Shown here piece by piece: positions 1 through 8,778 of a stretch of DNA of 64,000 nt. Location of the stretch: contig JACCET010000001.1 in the NCBI GenBank assembly GCA_013416405.1, positions 496,001 to 560,000 on the forward strand, in the 5' to 3' direction. The notes beneath the pieces were generated by a model. That model was not told the origin of the DNA. It was given only the letters and a program-made list of their open reading frames with translations, and did not search any database. A program made the translations under genes and the position numbers. Origin of the DNA: Alcaligenaceae bacterium. Lineage in GTDB: Bacteria; Pseudomonadota; Gammaproteobacteria; Burkholderiales; Burkholderiaceae_B. Positions within the stretch are counted from its first letter, which is position 1. The number at the start of each line of letters is the position of its first letter.

Positions 1-297
1 CGCCTGGACTTGTCCATACCCAGGGCCACACGCACCGGCAGACTGCTGGCCTTGCAGCCCCGTGAATTTCGTCTGCTGTCCTACATGATGATGCACCCTG
101 ATCAGACCTTGACCCGAGCCATGCTGCTGGGCACGGTATGGGGTTATCAATTCAATCCGCAAACCAATGTCATCGATGCGGCCATTAGCCGCCTGCGCCA
201 GAAGGTCGACGGCGAGCACACCGGCCCAGCCCTGATCCATACGGTCAGGGGCGTGGGCTATATGCTGACCAGCAAGCCGGCTGGCGACGCTGGCTGA
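1..297 (+). CDS. OmpR/PhoB-type response regulator, C-terminal part (5' end outside window)
   Basis: The reading frame is open from the first base, so the receiver domain lies upstream of the window. What remains is a winged-helix effector domain: the frame runs through LQPREFRLLSYMM (first helix), a central NPQTNVIDAAISRLRQKVD recognition helix and the closing HTVRGVGYML wing, all typical of OmpR/PhoB regulators. A TTG at base 10 is not a credible start because the domain begins before it. The stop is one base ahead of the GTG of the histidine kinase gene, so the two form a two-component operon. The regulator would bind DNA as a dimer on direct repeats; a candidate pair lies at 1739-1757. 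The signal it answers cannot be read here. Confidence 0.93.
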   Translation, partial: RLDLSIPRATRTGRLLALQPREFRLLSYMMMHPDQTLTRAMLLGTVWGYQFNPQTNVIDAAISRLRQKVDGEHTGPALIHTVRGVGYMLTSKPAGDAG

Positions 298-298
298 C

Positions 299-1744
299 GT
301 GGCGCGGCGCACGCGTTTCAAGCGGATAGCCCAGACCTGGCGGGGACTTTGGGATTCCGTTGCCTTTCGTCTGACCTTCAATTACAGCCTGCTGGCTGTC
401 TGCACCACGATCCTGCTTCTGGTGTTTTCCTACGGGAAAATCACTGATGTACTGCAAACCCAGTTCCAGCGCCAGGTCGTGCTGACCACCCAGCGCCTGG
501 TCGCTCATCACGAACAATACGGGCGCTCCGCCCTGACCAAGGAAATCAGGCAATTGCTCTCGGATCAAACCGATATCGACACCGAGATGTATTTGCTGCT
601 GGATGAGCAAGGAAACAAGCTGGCGGGTAACCTGGCCCTTTTCCCCACTGCGGGACTAGCCCACGACACGCGCGGCCCCATAGAGCTGGAGGTGCAGAGG
701 CACGGTGCCAAGGTATCGGCGTTGATGGGTATACGGCGTTTGAGCGATGGCAGCACCTTGGCCGTGGGACGCGATACTCAGGACATGACCGATATCCGGC
801 AACTGATACTCAATGCCATCATTGCCGCCATGCTGATCGCCCTGCTGCTGGTCATGTTGGGTACGGCCTTATTTCGTCGCACGCTGCGCAAGCGCGTCCA
901 GGCCATTCGGGAAACCGCCGTTCATGTGGGTACTGGCCAGCTGGCCAGTCGTGTCCCTATTTCGCCTCAGGCTGACGAATTTGAGCAACTGCGCGGCGAT
1001 ATCAATCGCATGCTGGATAGGATCGAGACCTTGATGAACGGAGTACGCAATGTGTCCGATTCCATTGCGCACAACATCCGCACGCCCCTTGCGCGCGTAT
1101 TGGTCGGCCTGGACAGGGCCCGCCATGAAGAGCACGATAAAGTAGCGCTTATAAGCGCCATAGACGCTGCTTCAAATGAAATCATGGATTTGATCAACGT
1201 TTCCGAAAAACTGCTGCTGATTGCCGAGGCGGAATCGGGCGTGCGCAGACAGGTTTTTCGCCCGCTGCAGCTGCAAGCCATCGCGCGCGATGTCATCGAC
1301 CTATATGAACCCTTTGCAGCAGAGCTGGGCACAACACTGGTACACACGGATCAGGCCATAAGCGCCTGTGACCAGGAAGCATGGGTCATGGGTGATGCCG
1401 ATCTGCTCGCCGGCGCGCTGGCCAACCTGGTGGATAATGCCTTGAAGTTCACGGGGCCTGGCGCCCGCGTGGAAATAAGCACAAGACAGCACGAGGGGCA
1501 CGCAGTGCTGACCGTGGTCGACAGCGGGCACGGCGTACATAGCCATCATTTGAAACACCTGGGCACACGCTTCTTTCGCCTTGAGCCCCAGGTGCCTGGT
1601 TCGGGACTGGGGCTGGCATCCGTGCGCGCCATAATCTTGCTGCATGGCGGCAAACTGAGCTTTGAAACGGCACAGCCGGGCCTGTGCGCGCGCATAGCGC
1701 TCCCGCTGCACATACCAACCGACAACAACATGACCAAACGGTAA
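299..1744 (+). CDS. Sensor histidine kinase of the OmpR-partner type
   Basis: A 481-residue inner-membrane sensor kinase. Residues about 22-45 and 170-192 are hydrophobic and frame a periplasmic sensor region of some 120 residues; a HAMP linker follows (about 190-245). The phospho-acceptor is His258 in SIAHNIRTPLARV, an H-box with Asn after His instead of the commoner Glu. The ATPase domain shows the N box NLVDNALKF, the G1 box VVDSGHGV and the G2 box GSGLGLASV. It starts with GTG one base after the response-regulator stop, so it should phosphorylate that protein. Downstream tctB suggests a carboxylate signal as for TctE or BctE kinases, but the H-box differs from what I remember of TctE, so the ligand is open. 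Confidence 0.93.
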   Translation: MARRTRFKRIAQTWRGLWDSVAFRLTFNYSLLAVCTTILLLVFSYGKITDVLQTQFQRQVVLTTQRLVAHHEQYGRSALTKEIRQLLSDQTDIDTEMYLLLDEQGNKLAGNLALFPTAGLAHDTRGPIELEVQRHGAKVSALMGIRRLSDGSTLAVGRDTQDMTDIRQLILNAIIAAMLIALLLVMLGTALFRRTLRKRVQAIRETAVHVGTGQLASRVPISPQADEFEQLRGDINRMLDRIETLMNGVRNVSDSIAHNIRTPLARVLVGLDRARHEEHDKVALISAIDAASNEIMDLINVSEKLLLIAEAESGVRRQVFRPLQLQAIARDVIDLYEPFAAELGTTLVHTDQAISACDQEAWVMGDADLLAGALANLVDNALKFTGPGARVEISTRQHEGHAVLTVVDSGHGVHSHHLKHLGTRFFRLEPQVPGSGLGLASVRAIILLHGGKLSFETAQPGLCARIALPLHIPTDNNMTKR

Positions 1745-1757
1745 TGTTTCGGTAATG
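1739..1757 (+). promoter_or_regulatory. Putative response-regulator box (11-base-spaced direct repeat)
   Basis: The octamer CGGTAATG occurs at 1739-1746 and again, without a mismatch, at 1750-1757. The start-to-start distance is 11 bases, about one helical turn, which is the arrangement bound by OmpR/PhoB-family dimers. It overlaps the stop codon of the kinase gene and lies 79 bases before the tctB start. Inference: the upstream response regulator controls tctB through it. Confidence 0.5.
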
Positions 1758-1835
1758 AAGTGGTGGATAAAACACCGCTCGCCTCGCCTACTATTCCTGG
1801 CAGGATTGAATAACACAGCGAGAGACTTCATCAAG

Positions 1836-2297
1836 ATGGAAATCAGAAATAAACAGGACTTCTGGTCCGGTGTCATGTTCGTTGCCATAGGACTGGGTTT
1901 TGCCTGGGGCGCAACCAACTACTCCATGGGAACAGCCGCCCGCATGGGACCTGGCTATTTTCCATTCTGGCTGGGGCTGTGCCTGGCCCTGCTGGGCGGG
2001 GTGGTCACACTGAGTGCCATGCGCCCCTCGGCGGAAAAAGTCGAACTGGAAAAATTCGACTGGGCCGTGGCCGCCATCGTACTGGGCAGTGTAGCCTTGA
2101 GCGGTGCCGTGTTGAACTATCTGGGCGTGTATATATCGGTCTTCCTGCTGGTTTTCCTGAGCAGTTTCGCCAGTCATGTATTCAGCTGGAAAGTGGCGGC
2201 AGCCAATGCCTTGTTCCTGGTTGTCTTTGTCTGGCTGGCCTTTATCAAGGGCCTGGGTCTGATCTTCCCGCTGTGGCCCACCTTCCTGGGAAATTAA
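1836..2297 (+). CDS. tctB: TctB-type small membrane subunit (tripartite tricarboxylate transporter)
   Basis: Encodes 153 residues, the usual TctB size, with four hydrophobic segments and the family opening KQDFWSGVMF followed by a GPGYFPFWLG motif. TctB is the small, poorly conserved membrane subunit that works with the large TctA permease and a periplasmic TctC/Bug receptor to import citrate-like acids with sodium. The ATG at 1836 (MEIRNKQDFWSG) is preferred to an in-frame ATG at 1755, which would add 27 residues that do not resemble the family and would overlap the repeat element. No tctA or tctC lies beside it: the next gene is a flavin reductase. It is therefore an orphan subunit under a two-component system. 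A Bug receptor lies about 60 kb away at 62114. Confidence 0.82.
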   Translation: MEIRNKQDFWSGVMFVAIGLGFAWGATNYSMGTAARMGPGYFPFWLGLCLALLGGVVTLSAMRPSAEKVELEKFDWAVAAIVLGSVALSGAVLNYLGVYISVFLLVFLSSFASHVFSWKVAAANALFLVVFVWLAFIKGLGLIFPLWPTFLGN

Positions 2298-2394
2298 GGC
2301 AGCGCTTGCTGTGATCATGGCTATCCCTTACGCTAGGTGTATGCGCTGGAAAATTTAGCCAGCGCCGTTGCTTAACCTTGATCAGGAGATCGCT

Positions 2395-2943
2395 ATGGCC
2401 CAGTATCAAATTGCCGTTGTCGTCGGCAGCCTCAGGAAAGATTCCTTCAACCGCAAGCTGGCTAATGCCCTGGTCAAGTTGGCACCTGCTGAATTCACTT
2501 TCAAGTTTCTTGATATCGGGTCTTTGCCTTTATACAACCAAGACGACGATGCCAACCAGGCCGAAGCAGTCAAGCGCATGAAGGCAGACATCACGGCCTC
2601 TCAGGGTTTGCTGTTCGTCACTGCTGAGTACAACCGATCCATGCCTGGCGTGCTGAAGAATGCGCTGGATCATGCTTCCCGACCTTACGGGCAGAATGCC
2701 TGGGCGGGAAAACCCGCCGGTGTTATCGGCGCGTCGATAGGCGCTATAGGCACGGCCCTGGCCCAGCAACATCTGCGCAATGTGCTGGCTTACCTTGATG
2801 CCCCTACGCTGGGGCAACCCGAGGCCTTTATCCATGCCAAAGACGGCTTGTTCAATGACGATGACAGCGTAGGCGCCGGCAGCAAAGATTTTCTGCAAGG
2901 CTGGATGGATGCCTACGTAGCCTGGGTAAAAAAGCACGCCTAA
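2395..2943 (+). CDS. NAD(P)H-dependent FMN reductase family protein
   Basis: A 182-residue flavodoxin-fold protein. The phosphate-binding loop GSLRKDSFNRKL (residues 11-22) and the second signature AEYNRSMPGVLKNALDHAS (about 77-95) are diagnostic of the NADPH-dependent FMN reductase / azoreductase / ChrR group, soluble enzymes that reduce FMN, quinones or azo dyes with NAD(P)H. The start at 2395 is chosen because AGGAG lies 6 bases before it (2384-2388); an upstream in-frame ATG at 2368 would add nine atypical residues. It is a single gene with no functional partner next to it, so the physiological acceptor is not known. Confidence 0.88.
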   Translation: MAQYQIAVVVGSLRKDSFNRKLANALVKLAPAEFTFKFLDIGSLPLYNQDDDANQAEAVKRMKADITASQGLLFVTAEYNRSMPGVLKNALDHASRPYGQNAWAGKPAGVIGASIGAIGTALAQQHLRNVLAYLDAPTLGQPEAFIHAKDGLFNDDDSVGAGSKDFLQGWMDAYVAWVKKHA

Positions 2944-2993
2944 ACGCATTTTTTCCAGCAGCGTCAGGGCGGGTTCCAAGGCACTACCGGCAG

Positions 2994-3290
2994 CTATATC
3001 GCCTCGAAACGATCGAAATATCTGTCGGTTTGCTCTTCCTGGTGTTCTACAGCATCAACCCGGGCTTGCGCAGGGCCATGGTGCAGCCACGAAAGCATGC
3101 GATCGACCTGGTCGTGCGACCCTTGCAGCAAGGCTTGCACGGTGCCATCTTCAAGATTGCGTACCCAACCCCGCACGCCCTGTAGGTGCGCGTGGCGCAC
3201 CGTCGCCACCCGGAAACCCACGCCGTGCACCCGCCCGCTTACCGTGACGAGTATAGTTTCAACATTGTGCTTGTTATACAGCGTTTTAAT
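2994..3290 (-). CDS. acyP: Acylphosphatase, apparently started with ATT
   Basis: Acylphosphatase hydrolyses carboxyl-phosphate bonds and is a 90-100 residue ferredoxin-like fold. The frame carries both active-site signatures: SGRVHGVGFR (the Arg binds phosphate) and GVRGWVRNLEDGTV (the Asn orients the water). The first available GTG (3230) falls inside the first signature and would remove strand beta-1, so the gene must begin further up. The frame stays open to a stop near 3314, and the only candidate with a Shine-Dalgarno sequence is ATT at 3290-3288, seven bases after a perfect AGGAG. That gives 98 residues beginning with an Ile codon followed by KTLYNK and then VETILVTV. The family call is firm; the start is an inference. 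A non-coding indel or a CTG start (3281) are alternatives. Confidence 0.85.
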   Translation of the reverse strand: MKTLYNKHNVETILVTVSGRVHGVGFRVATVRHAHLQGVRGWVRNLEDGTVQALLQGSHDQVDRMLSWLHHGPAQARVDAVEHQEEQTDRYFDRFEAI

Positions 3291-3307
3291 CGTTGCTCTC
3301 CTGAATC

Positions 3308-3321
3308 TTGATAATTATCAT
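3308..3321. promoter_or_regulatory. FNR/ANR-type box before the usp gene
   Basis: TTGATAATTATCAT matches the FNR/ANR consensus TTGAT-N4-ATCAA in nine of ten fixed positions. Its centre (3314.5) lies about 41.5 bases before a transcription start predicted from a -10-like TAATAT at 3343-3348, the class II activator position. Universal stress proteins are classic oxygen-limitation targets of FNR/ANR in proteobacteria. The same site lies 18 bases above the acylphosphatase start codon. Confidence 0.6.
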
Positions 3322-3433
3322 GATGTGCCTGGGTAAAAACATTAATATAAAGTTAAAGCAGTCGCTGCACTAGGTGGTGCCCGCAACGGCTGTATCAGAA
3401 CCATGGGCACCTACTTTACAACGGGGGATTTTC

Positions 3434-3859
3434 ATGAGAACCATATTAGTACCTGTAGACGGATCTGAATCGTCTTTACGTGCCGTCCAGGCCGCCATCA
3501 AGGCTGCCCAGGAGCTGAACGGCGCCAATCTGCATGTCATTACCGTGCAGGCACCCATTATTTCCGGCAATGTAACCCGTTTTTTCTCGGCTGAAGACAT
3601 CCAGGGCTATTATCAGGACGAAGGCATCAACGCCATGCTTCCTGCCAAGACGCTGCTTGATGAGTCTGGCCTAACCTACCAGGATCAAGTGGTTGTGGGG
3701 CCAGTCGCCAAAACCATTGCCGATTACGCCAAGACTAATAACTGCGACCTGATTATCATGGGTACGCGCGGCCTGGGCTCAGTAACAGGTCTGGTATTGG
3801 GCTCTATTGCCACCAAGGTGCTCAGCCTGACCGACGTGCCTGTGACGCTGGTCAAATAA
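3434..3859 (+). CDS. Universal stress protein, UspA family
   Basis: A 141-residue single-domain Usp. It opens with TILVPVDGSESS, the first beta strand with the nucleotide-contacting Asp, and ends with the ATP-binding loop GTRGLGSVTGLVLGS (from residue 110), which fits the G-2x-G-9x-G-S/T pattern of ATP-binding Usp proteins. The ATG at 3434 follows a GGGGGA ribosome-binding site. Usp proteins are cytoplasmic and help survival under starvation or low oxygen. The upstream FNR-type site suggests induction without oxygen. It stands alone and converges on the sugar dehydrogenase gene. Confidence 0.93.
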   Translation: MRTILVPVDGSESSLRAVQAAIKAAQELNGANLHVITVQAPIISGNVTRFFSAEDIQGYYQDEGINAMLPAKTLLDESGLTYQDQVVVGPVAKTIADYAKTNNCDLIIMGTRGLGSVTGLVLGSIATKVLSLTDVPVTLVK

Positions 3860-3911
3860 GGCATTAATGGCCATAGGGGGCGGCAGCCAGCCGCTCTCGG
3901 GGCAGCACGGC

Positions 3912-5093
3912 TTACTTTTGCTCTATGCCTATTCTTAAAAGCTTGCCCTTGCCATCTCCGGACAATACGTATACATAGCCGTCGGGGCCCACACGAACGT
4001 CACGTATGCGCTCATCCCGGTCTTCCAGCAAGCGTTCTTCGCCCACGATCTGATCGTTCTCCAGCGTCAAACGGATCAAGGCCTGCTCTTTGAGTGCGCC
4101 TATGAACAGCGAATGCTGCCAGGCAGGAAAAAGATCGGCGTTGTAGAAAGCCATACCCGATATCGCGGGCGACACCTTCCAATAATAATGCGGCTGTTCA
4201 GTGCCCTGCTTGTGCGTGCCTTCGGCCTCGGGAATATCCAGGCCCGAGTAGTTCACGCCATAGGTTGCCAGCGGCCAGCCATAGTTCTTGCCGGCTTGCG
4301 GAATATTGATTTCATCTCCGCCGCGCGGGCCATGCTCGTGGGTCCACAGTTGGCCTGACCACGGATTCAAGGCTGCCCCCTGCTGATTACGGTGGCCATA
4401 CGACCAGATTTCTGGTCTGGCCTGGCTATCGCCGACATACGGGTTATCGGCCGGGATACGCCCGTCAGGATGCAGGCGTACCACTTTTCCCTGAAGCTTA
4501 TCCAGATTTTGCGAGGTTGGCCGCTGGTTGTTTTCGCCTAGCGCAATGAACAAATAGCCCTGCTTATCGAAAACCAGTCGCGAGCCAAAATGCGTGCCTG
4601 TGGACAGTTTGGGCGTCTGACGGAAGATGACGGTAAAGTCTTCCAGACTGCTAAGGTCACTGGATAGTCTGCCATAGCCCACCGTGGTGCCGGCGCGGCC
4701 CTGCTCGCCCGCCTCGGCATACGATAAATAAACATGACGATTCTGCGCAAAATCAGGGGCCAGGACAACATCGAGCAGCCCTCCTTGTGAGCGGCTATAG
4801 ACTTCCGGCACCCCTGCAATCGGATCGGACAGGCCCGTGGATTCACGCCACAAGCGCAGTTGACCAGACTTTTCGGTAATCAACGCCCCTGAGGCATCGG
4901 GCAGGAAAGCCAGCGACCAAGGATGATCCAGCCCCGTCGCGACCTCTTCAACAACGATCGTGCCCTTTTCGCTGTTGAATTCCTGCAAGGCCTTTGCCTG
5001 TGCCAGCCCCAATCCGCCTATCAAGGAAAGGCATAACACGGCCAGCATAAAAACAGGCTTCTCAACGTAGACTACAGGCTGCTTTTTATTCAT
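3912..5093 (-). CDS. PQQ-dependent aldose sugar dehydrogenase (YliI/GSDH family)
   Basis: A 393-residue exported protein. Residues 1-32 are a signal peptide with a long hydrophobic core ending LAQA. The mature part begins TGLDHPWSLAFLPD and contains the six-bladed propeller landmarks of the glucose/sorbosone dehydrogenase family: SYAEAGEQ, FGSRLVFDKQGYLFIALG, WSYGHRNQQGAALNPWSGQLW, and EHGPRGGDEIN (PQQ and calcium contacts by family analogy). These periplasmic enzymes oxidise aldose sugars to lactones and pass electrons to quinone. It starts four bases after the stop of the 6-phosphogluconate dehydrogenase gene, so the two are co-transcribed, which fits a small sugar-oxidation operon. Confidence 0.87.
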   Translation of the reverse strand: MNKKQPVVYVEKPVFMLAVLCLSLIGGLGLAQAKALQEFNSEKGTIVVEEVATGLDHPWSLAFLPDASGALITEKSGQLRLWRESTGLSDPIAGVPEVYSRSQGGLLDVVLAPDFAQNRHVYLSYAEAGEQGRAGTTVGYGRLSSDLSSLEDFTVIFRQTPKLSTGTHFGSRLVFDKQGYLFIALGENNQRPTSQNLDKLQGKVVRLHPDGRIPADNPYVGDSQARPEIWSYGHRNQQGAALNPWSGQLWTHEHGPRGGDEINIPQAGKNYGWPLATYGVNYSGLDIPEAEGTHKQGTEQPHYYWKVSPAISGMAFYNADLFPAWQHSLFIGALKEQALIRLTLENDQIVGEERLLEDRDERIRDVRVGPDGYVYVLSGDGKGKLLRIGIEQK

Positions 5094-5097
5094 CCAG

Positions 5098-6114
5098 CTA
5101 ACTCTCTTTGCCTTGCTCTATATGGCCGCCAAACTGCTTGCGCATGGCCGACAGCACACGATTGGCGTAATCGGCGTTCCCACGCGATTCAAAACGTGAA
5201 AACAGCGCCGCGCTGAGAACGGGCGTGGGCACGCCCTGGTCTATGGCCGCGGCCAACGCCCAGCGTCCTTCGCCGGAATCGGATACGCGCCCTGCATAGC
5301 CATCGAGTTTCGGATCGCCCTGCAGCGCCTGTGCGGTCAAGTCGAGCAACCACGATCCAACCACACTGCCCCGGCGCCAAAGCTCGGTGATTTCCGGCAG
5401 ATCGAAGTCGTACTGATAATGCTCGGGGTTGCGTAGCGGCGTGGTTTCCGCATCGGCCTTGCGTTCTTGCTTGCCTATATTACCTTTGTGCAGGATGTTC
5501 ATCCCTTCTGCATAGGCCGCCATAATGCCGTACTCGATGCCGTTATGTATCATTTTCACGAAGTGCCCTGCTCCATGCGGGCCGCAGTGCAAATAGCCCT
5601 GATCGGCGCTGGTTTGCGCAGCCCGCCCTGGTGTGGGTACTGCCGCGTCGACGCCGGGCGCCAACGCGGCAAAAATCGGTTCCAAATGGCGGTAAGTAGC
5701 GGCATCGCCGCCTATCATCAGGCAGTAACCCCGTTCCAGCCCAGCCACGCCACCACTGGTACCCACATCCATGTAATGCAGGCCTAGCTCTGTAAGTTTG
5801 CCTGCCCGGCGTATATCGTCGTGGTAAGACGAATTGCCGCCATCTATCACAATGTCGCCCTCTTCCAGCATGGGTGTCAGGGTGTCCAGGACGCTGTCCA
5901 CTACGGCCGCGGGCACCATCAGCCATATGGCCCGTGGTCTGGCCAACGCCTGTACGAAGCCTGGCAGATCGGAAAAAGCCTGGGCCCCCTGAGCGGCTGC
6001 AGCCTCGAGCGCTTGCGGCTGGCTGTCATACACCACGCACTCGTGATTCTTGGCCAGCAGGCGCTGTACCATATTGCTGCCCATGCGGCCCAAGCCCACC
6101 ATTCCCAACTGCAT
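5098..6114 (-). CDS. gnd: 6-phosphogluconate dehydrogenase, decarboxylating (short NAD-type)
   Basis: Oxidatively decarboxylates 6-phosphogluconate to ribulose 5-phosphate. The N terminus MQLGMVGLGRMGSNMV is the Rossmann GxGxxG loop; DGGNSSYHDD, a serine-glycine substrate loop (GTSGG), HFVKMIHNGIEYG with the catalytic Lys, and the C-terminal substrate Arg region follow in order. At 338 residues it belongs to the short form (about 300-340), often NAD-dependent, and not to the 470-residue NADP enzyme. The start has GGGAG a few bases upstream. It leads a two-gene operon with the PQQ sugar dehydrogenase. Confidence 0.92.
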   Translation of the reverse strand: MQLGMVGLGRMGSNMVQRLLAKNHECVVYDSQPQALEAAAAQGAQAFSDLPGFVQALARPRAIWLMVPAAVVDSVLDTLTPMLEEGDIVIDGGNSSYHDDIRRAGKLTELGLHYMDVGTSGGVAGLERGYCLMIGGDAATYRHLEPIFAALAPGVDAAVPTPGRAAQTSADQGYLHCGPHGAGHFVKMIHNGIEYGIMAAYAEGMNILHKGNIGKQERKADAETTPLRNPEHYQYDFDLPEITELWRRGSVVGSWLLDLTAQALQGDPKLDGYAGRVSDSGEGRWALAAAIDQGVPTPVLSAALFSRFESRGNADYANRVLSAMRKQFGGHIEQGKES

Positions 6115-6182
6115 ACTTAGTACTCCCGAATCAAACTGAAAAAGACCAGGCCGCCATTATATTGGCCTATGCATACCGCTTG

Positions 6183-6947
6183 CTATGGGACGATTTTCTT
6201 GTCTATCAAACCTTTGAGCAAATCAACGGGAACCGGGAAAACCAGCGTTGAACTTTTGTCACCGGCCACCTGGGTCAAGGTCTGCAGATAGCGCAGCTGC
6301 ATGGCGGAAGGCTGGGCCGCCAATATTTCGGCGGCCTCCATCAAGGACTGCGCCGCTTGCTTCTCGCCTTCGGCATGAATCACCTTGGCTCGCCGTTCAC
6401 GCTCGGCCTCGGCCTGGCGCGCTATGGCCCTAACCATGTTTTCGTTCAAGTCTATATGCTTGATTTCGACGTTCGTAACCTTGACGCCCCAGGCGTCGGT
6501 TTGCGCATCAAGAATCTGCTGAATATCGATATTGAGCTTTTCACGTTCGGACAACATTTCATCGAGTTCGTGCTTGCCGAGCACGGCGCGCAGCGTGGTT
6601 TGCGCCAGCTGGCTGGTCGCATCAAGATAGCGCTCTACCTGGATAATGGCCTTGTCGGGCGCCACCACACGGAAATACAACACCGCGTTCACTTTCACCG
6701 ACACGTTATCGCGCGAGATGACATCCTGGCTGGGCACGTCCATGGTGACTACGCGCAAGTCCACCCTGACCATCTGCTGGATCACCGGAATGACGAAGAT
6801 CAGCCCTGGGCCTTTCACGCTGCTGAAGCGCCCCAGTGTAAAGATGACACCACGCTGATATTCACGCAGGACCTTGATGGCATTGATAACCACGATCAGC
6901 AGAACAACGATAATGGCCGTAAGCCCGATATTGACGCTGTAGAACAT
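6183..6947 (-). CDS. Slipin / SPFH-Band 7 membrane protein
   Basis: A 254-residue stomatin-like protein. One N-terminal membrane segment (about 7-25) is followed by [14 protein letters not shown], then the SPFH domain with [37 protein letters not shown] and the coiled-coil stretch [23 protein letters not shown]. The ATG at 6947 follows a GGGGA site; an upstream start at 7028 would overlap the previous gene and add 27 atypical residues. It lies ten bases after the NfeD-type protease gene, the conserved nfeD-slipin pair in which the ClpP-like protease cleaves the slipin C terminus. Role: membrane-microdomain scaffold. Confidence 0.92.
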   Translation of the reverse strand: MFYSVNIGLTAIIVVLLIVVINAIKVLREYQRGVIFTLGRFSSVKGPGLIFVIPVIQQMVRVDLRVVTMDVPSQDVISRDNVSVKVNAVLYFRVVAPDKAIIQVERYLDATSQLAQTTLRAVLGKHELDEMLSEREKLNIDIQQILDAQTDAWGVKVTNVEIKHIDLNENMVRAIARQAEAERERRAKVIHAEGEKQAAQSLMEAAEILAAQPSAMQLRYLQTLTQVAGDKSSTLVFPVPVDLLKGLIDKKIVP

Positions 6948-6957
6948 ATGATTCCCC

Positions 6958-8337
6958 TTAGTTCGCCAGGCGCTCAGTGCCTGCCTGGCTGCTACGCACG
7001 ACCTGCAGAACCAGGCCTTCCAATGCAATTACCCTAACCTCGTCGCCCAGTGACAGTGGTTCGCTTGCGCGCACCCGCCAGCTTTCCCCGCGCACCTGAG
7101 CATAAATCATGCCATTCTTGCTTGACGTGATCCGGCCGGTTGCGCCGAGCATGTCTTCACGGCCACTGACCACGGCCCGTTTGCGTACACGCAGCGCCAT
7201 GGTCCCTATGGCAATGAGCAAGCCTGCGCTGACGACCGCCAGTCCGGCCAGAAACGGCAAGGACAAATCGAAACCCGGAATGCCGGTATCGGTCAGGAAC
7301 AATCCGCCCAGCACAAACGCAATGACGCCCCCCACGCCCAGCGCACCGAAGCTGGGCAGGAAGGTTTCGGCGATCATCATGGCCGTGCCTGCGGCAATCA
7401 GGCCCACACCCGCCCAATTGACCGGCAACAATTGAAACGCATACAAGGCCAGCAATAAACAAATCAGACCGGCCACACCGGGCAAGGCTGCGCCTGGGCT
7501 CATCAGCTCGAAGAACAGCCCGTAGATACCCACCATCATCAATATGAGGGCGACCTGAGGATTGGCCAGCAAGGCCAGCGCCTGTGTACGCCAACCGGGC
7601 TCTATGCGTTCTATGGTGGCCTGTGCCGTGCGCAGGCTGACCGTGTCCCCGCCATCAAGCTTGACCTGCCTGCCGTCTATCTGTTCGAGCAGCTGCGGCA
7701 CATTGCTGGCAATGACATCGATTACGCCGGCCTTCAGGGCTTCCTGCGCCGACATGCTGTGCGCCTGCCTGACCGCCTGCTCGGCGAAATCAGCATTGCG
7801 GCCACGCAATTGAGCCAGGCTGCGAATATAGGCCGCTGCATCGTTGACGGCCTTGGCGGCCATGGCATCGGGCTTGTTTTCTTTGTCTTGCCCTTCCTCT
7901 TTATCGGAAGAACCAGCGCCCGGCATACCTATGGCTACCGGTGTTGCGGCGCCAAGATTGCTGGCCGGTGTCATGGCGGCAATGTGGCTGGCATAAAGAA
8001 TGAACGTGCCCGCGCTGGCGGCACGGGCGCCACTGGGCCCCACGAAAGTGGCTACAGGAATCGGCGAAGCCAGTATCTGGCGGATGATGGCACGCATGGA
8101 GGAATCGAGGCCTCCCGGGGTGTCCAATTCGATAAGCGCCAGTGTTGAGCCATTTTCAGCGGCCTGGCGCAGGCCACGCGTAATGAAATCGGAAGTCGCT
8201 GGACTGATGATGCCATCGACGTGCAAAACGGTAACCTTGGGCAATTGCTCGTTGGCCTTTACCGAGAGCTGAACCCCCAGGGCCAGAGTAGCCAGGAAAA
8301 AAATACACGCGAACCACGCGATTCGTGTTCTGTTCAT
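6958..8337 (-). CDS. NfeD-family membrane-bound ClpP-class serine protease
   Basis: A 459-residue long-form NfeD protein. A signal or anchor segment (1-28) precedes a ClpP-like domain with [13 protein letters not shown], the serine nucleophile Ser108 in [10 protein letters not shown] and a downstream Lys in ALKAGVID, forming the Ser-Lys dyad of this family. Four to five membrane helices follow (about 255-375), and the C-terminal soluble OB-fold NfeD domain closes the protein ([17 protein letters not shown]). The start has GGAGG seven bases before it. Its partner is the slipin immediately downstream. Confidence 0.92.
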   Translation of the reverse strand: MNRTRIAWFACIFFLATLALGVQLSVKANEQLPKVTVLHVDGIISPATSDFITRGLRQAAENGSTLALIELDTPGGLDSSMRAIIRQILASPIPVATFVGPSGARAASAGTFILYASHIAAMTPASNLGAATPVAIGMPGAGSSDKEEGQDKENKPDAMAAKAVNDAAAYIRSLAQLRGRNADFAEQAVRQAHSMSAQEALKAGVIDVIASNVPQLLEQIDGRQVKLDGGDTVSLRTAQATIERIEPGWRTQALALLANPQVALILMMVGIYGLFFELMSPGAALPGVAGLICLLLALYAFQLLPVNWAGVGLIAAGTAMMIAETFLPSFGALGVGGVIAFVLGGLFLTDTGIPGFDLSLPFLAGLAVVSAGLLIAIGTMALRVRKRAVVSGREDMLGATGRITSSKNGMIYAQVRGESWRVRASEPLSLGDEVRVIALEGLVLQVVRSSQAGTERLAN

Positions 8338-8411
8338 GTTCGGCCTCCGTCGGGCGTTGCGCCTGCGCCGGCCATGCCGGCTAAGGGCAACAAGCTGTCA
8401 AGGACACCGCC

Positions 8412-8774
8412 TCAGTATAGACCCTTAATTTCGCTTGCCAGAATAAGAGCGTGATTGTGGTCGGGATCCTTGGCCCCATAGATCAAGGTGATTCGTTTGC
8501 CATGTGCCGATTTGATCAAGGCGCGCAGGCGCTCTTGCTGATCCGGCGCACGCAGTTCGGTTTTGTAGCTGTCTTGAAACTGTTCCCAGTTTTCCACCTT
8601 GTGCCCAAACCATTTTCGCAAGGAAGGGCTGGGCGCAAGGTCTTTGCACCATGCCTCGTAGGGTAGGTCTTCCTTGCTGACGCCCCGTGGCCACAGGCGA
8701 TCAACCAGCACCCGGTAGCCGTCGGCCTTATCGGCCGGCTCATAGGCCCGTTTGATATACACGGTTTTCGCCAT
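8412..8774 (-). CDS. DUF488 family protein (YeaO-like)
   Basis: A 120-residue cytoplasmic protein with the DUF488 signature: YKRAYEP-like opening (IKRAYEPADKADGYRVLVDRLWPRG), the AWCKDLAPSPSLRKWFGH block and a C-terminal LIYGAKDPDHNHA. The biochemical role of this family is not established. It starts four bases after fumC, so it is translated from the same transcript and is probably the last gene of the epd-fumC operon. Confidence 0.88.
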   Translation of the reverse strand: MAKTVYIKRAYEPADKADGYRVLVDRLWPRGVSKEDLPYEAWCKDLAPSPSLRKWFGHKVENWEQFQDSYKTELRAPDQQERLRALIKSAHGKRITLIYGAKDPDHNHALILASEIKGLY

Positions 8775-8778
8775 GTTG

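Noticed and set aside
6148-6168. Weak AGGCC / GGCCT hairpin with a T-run after the slipin gene (minus strand)
   Set aside because: Five base pairs with an 11-base loop is too weak to call a terminator.
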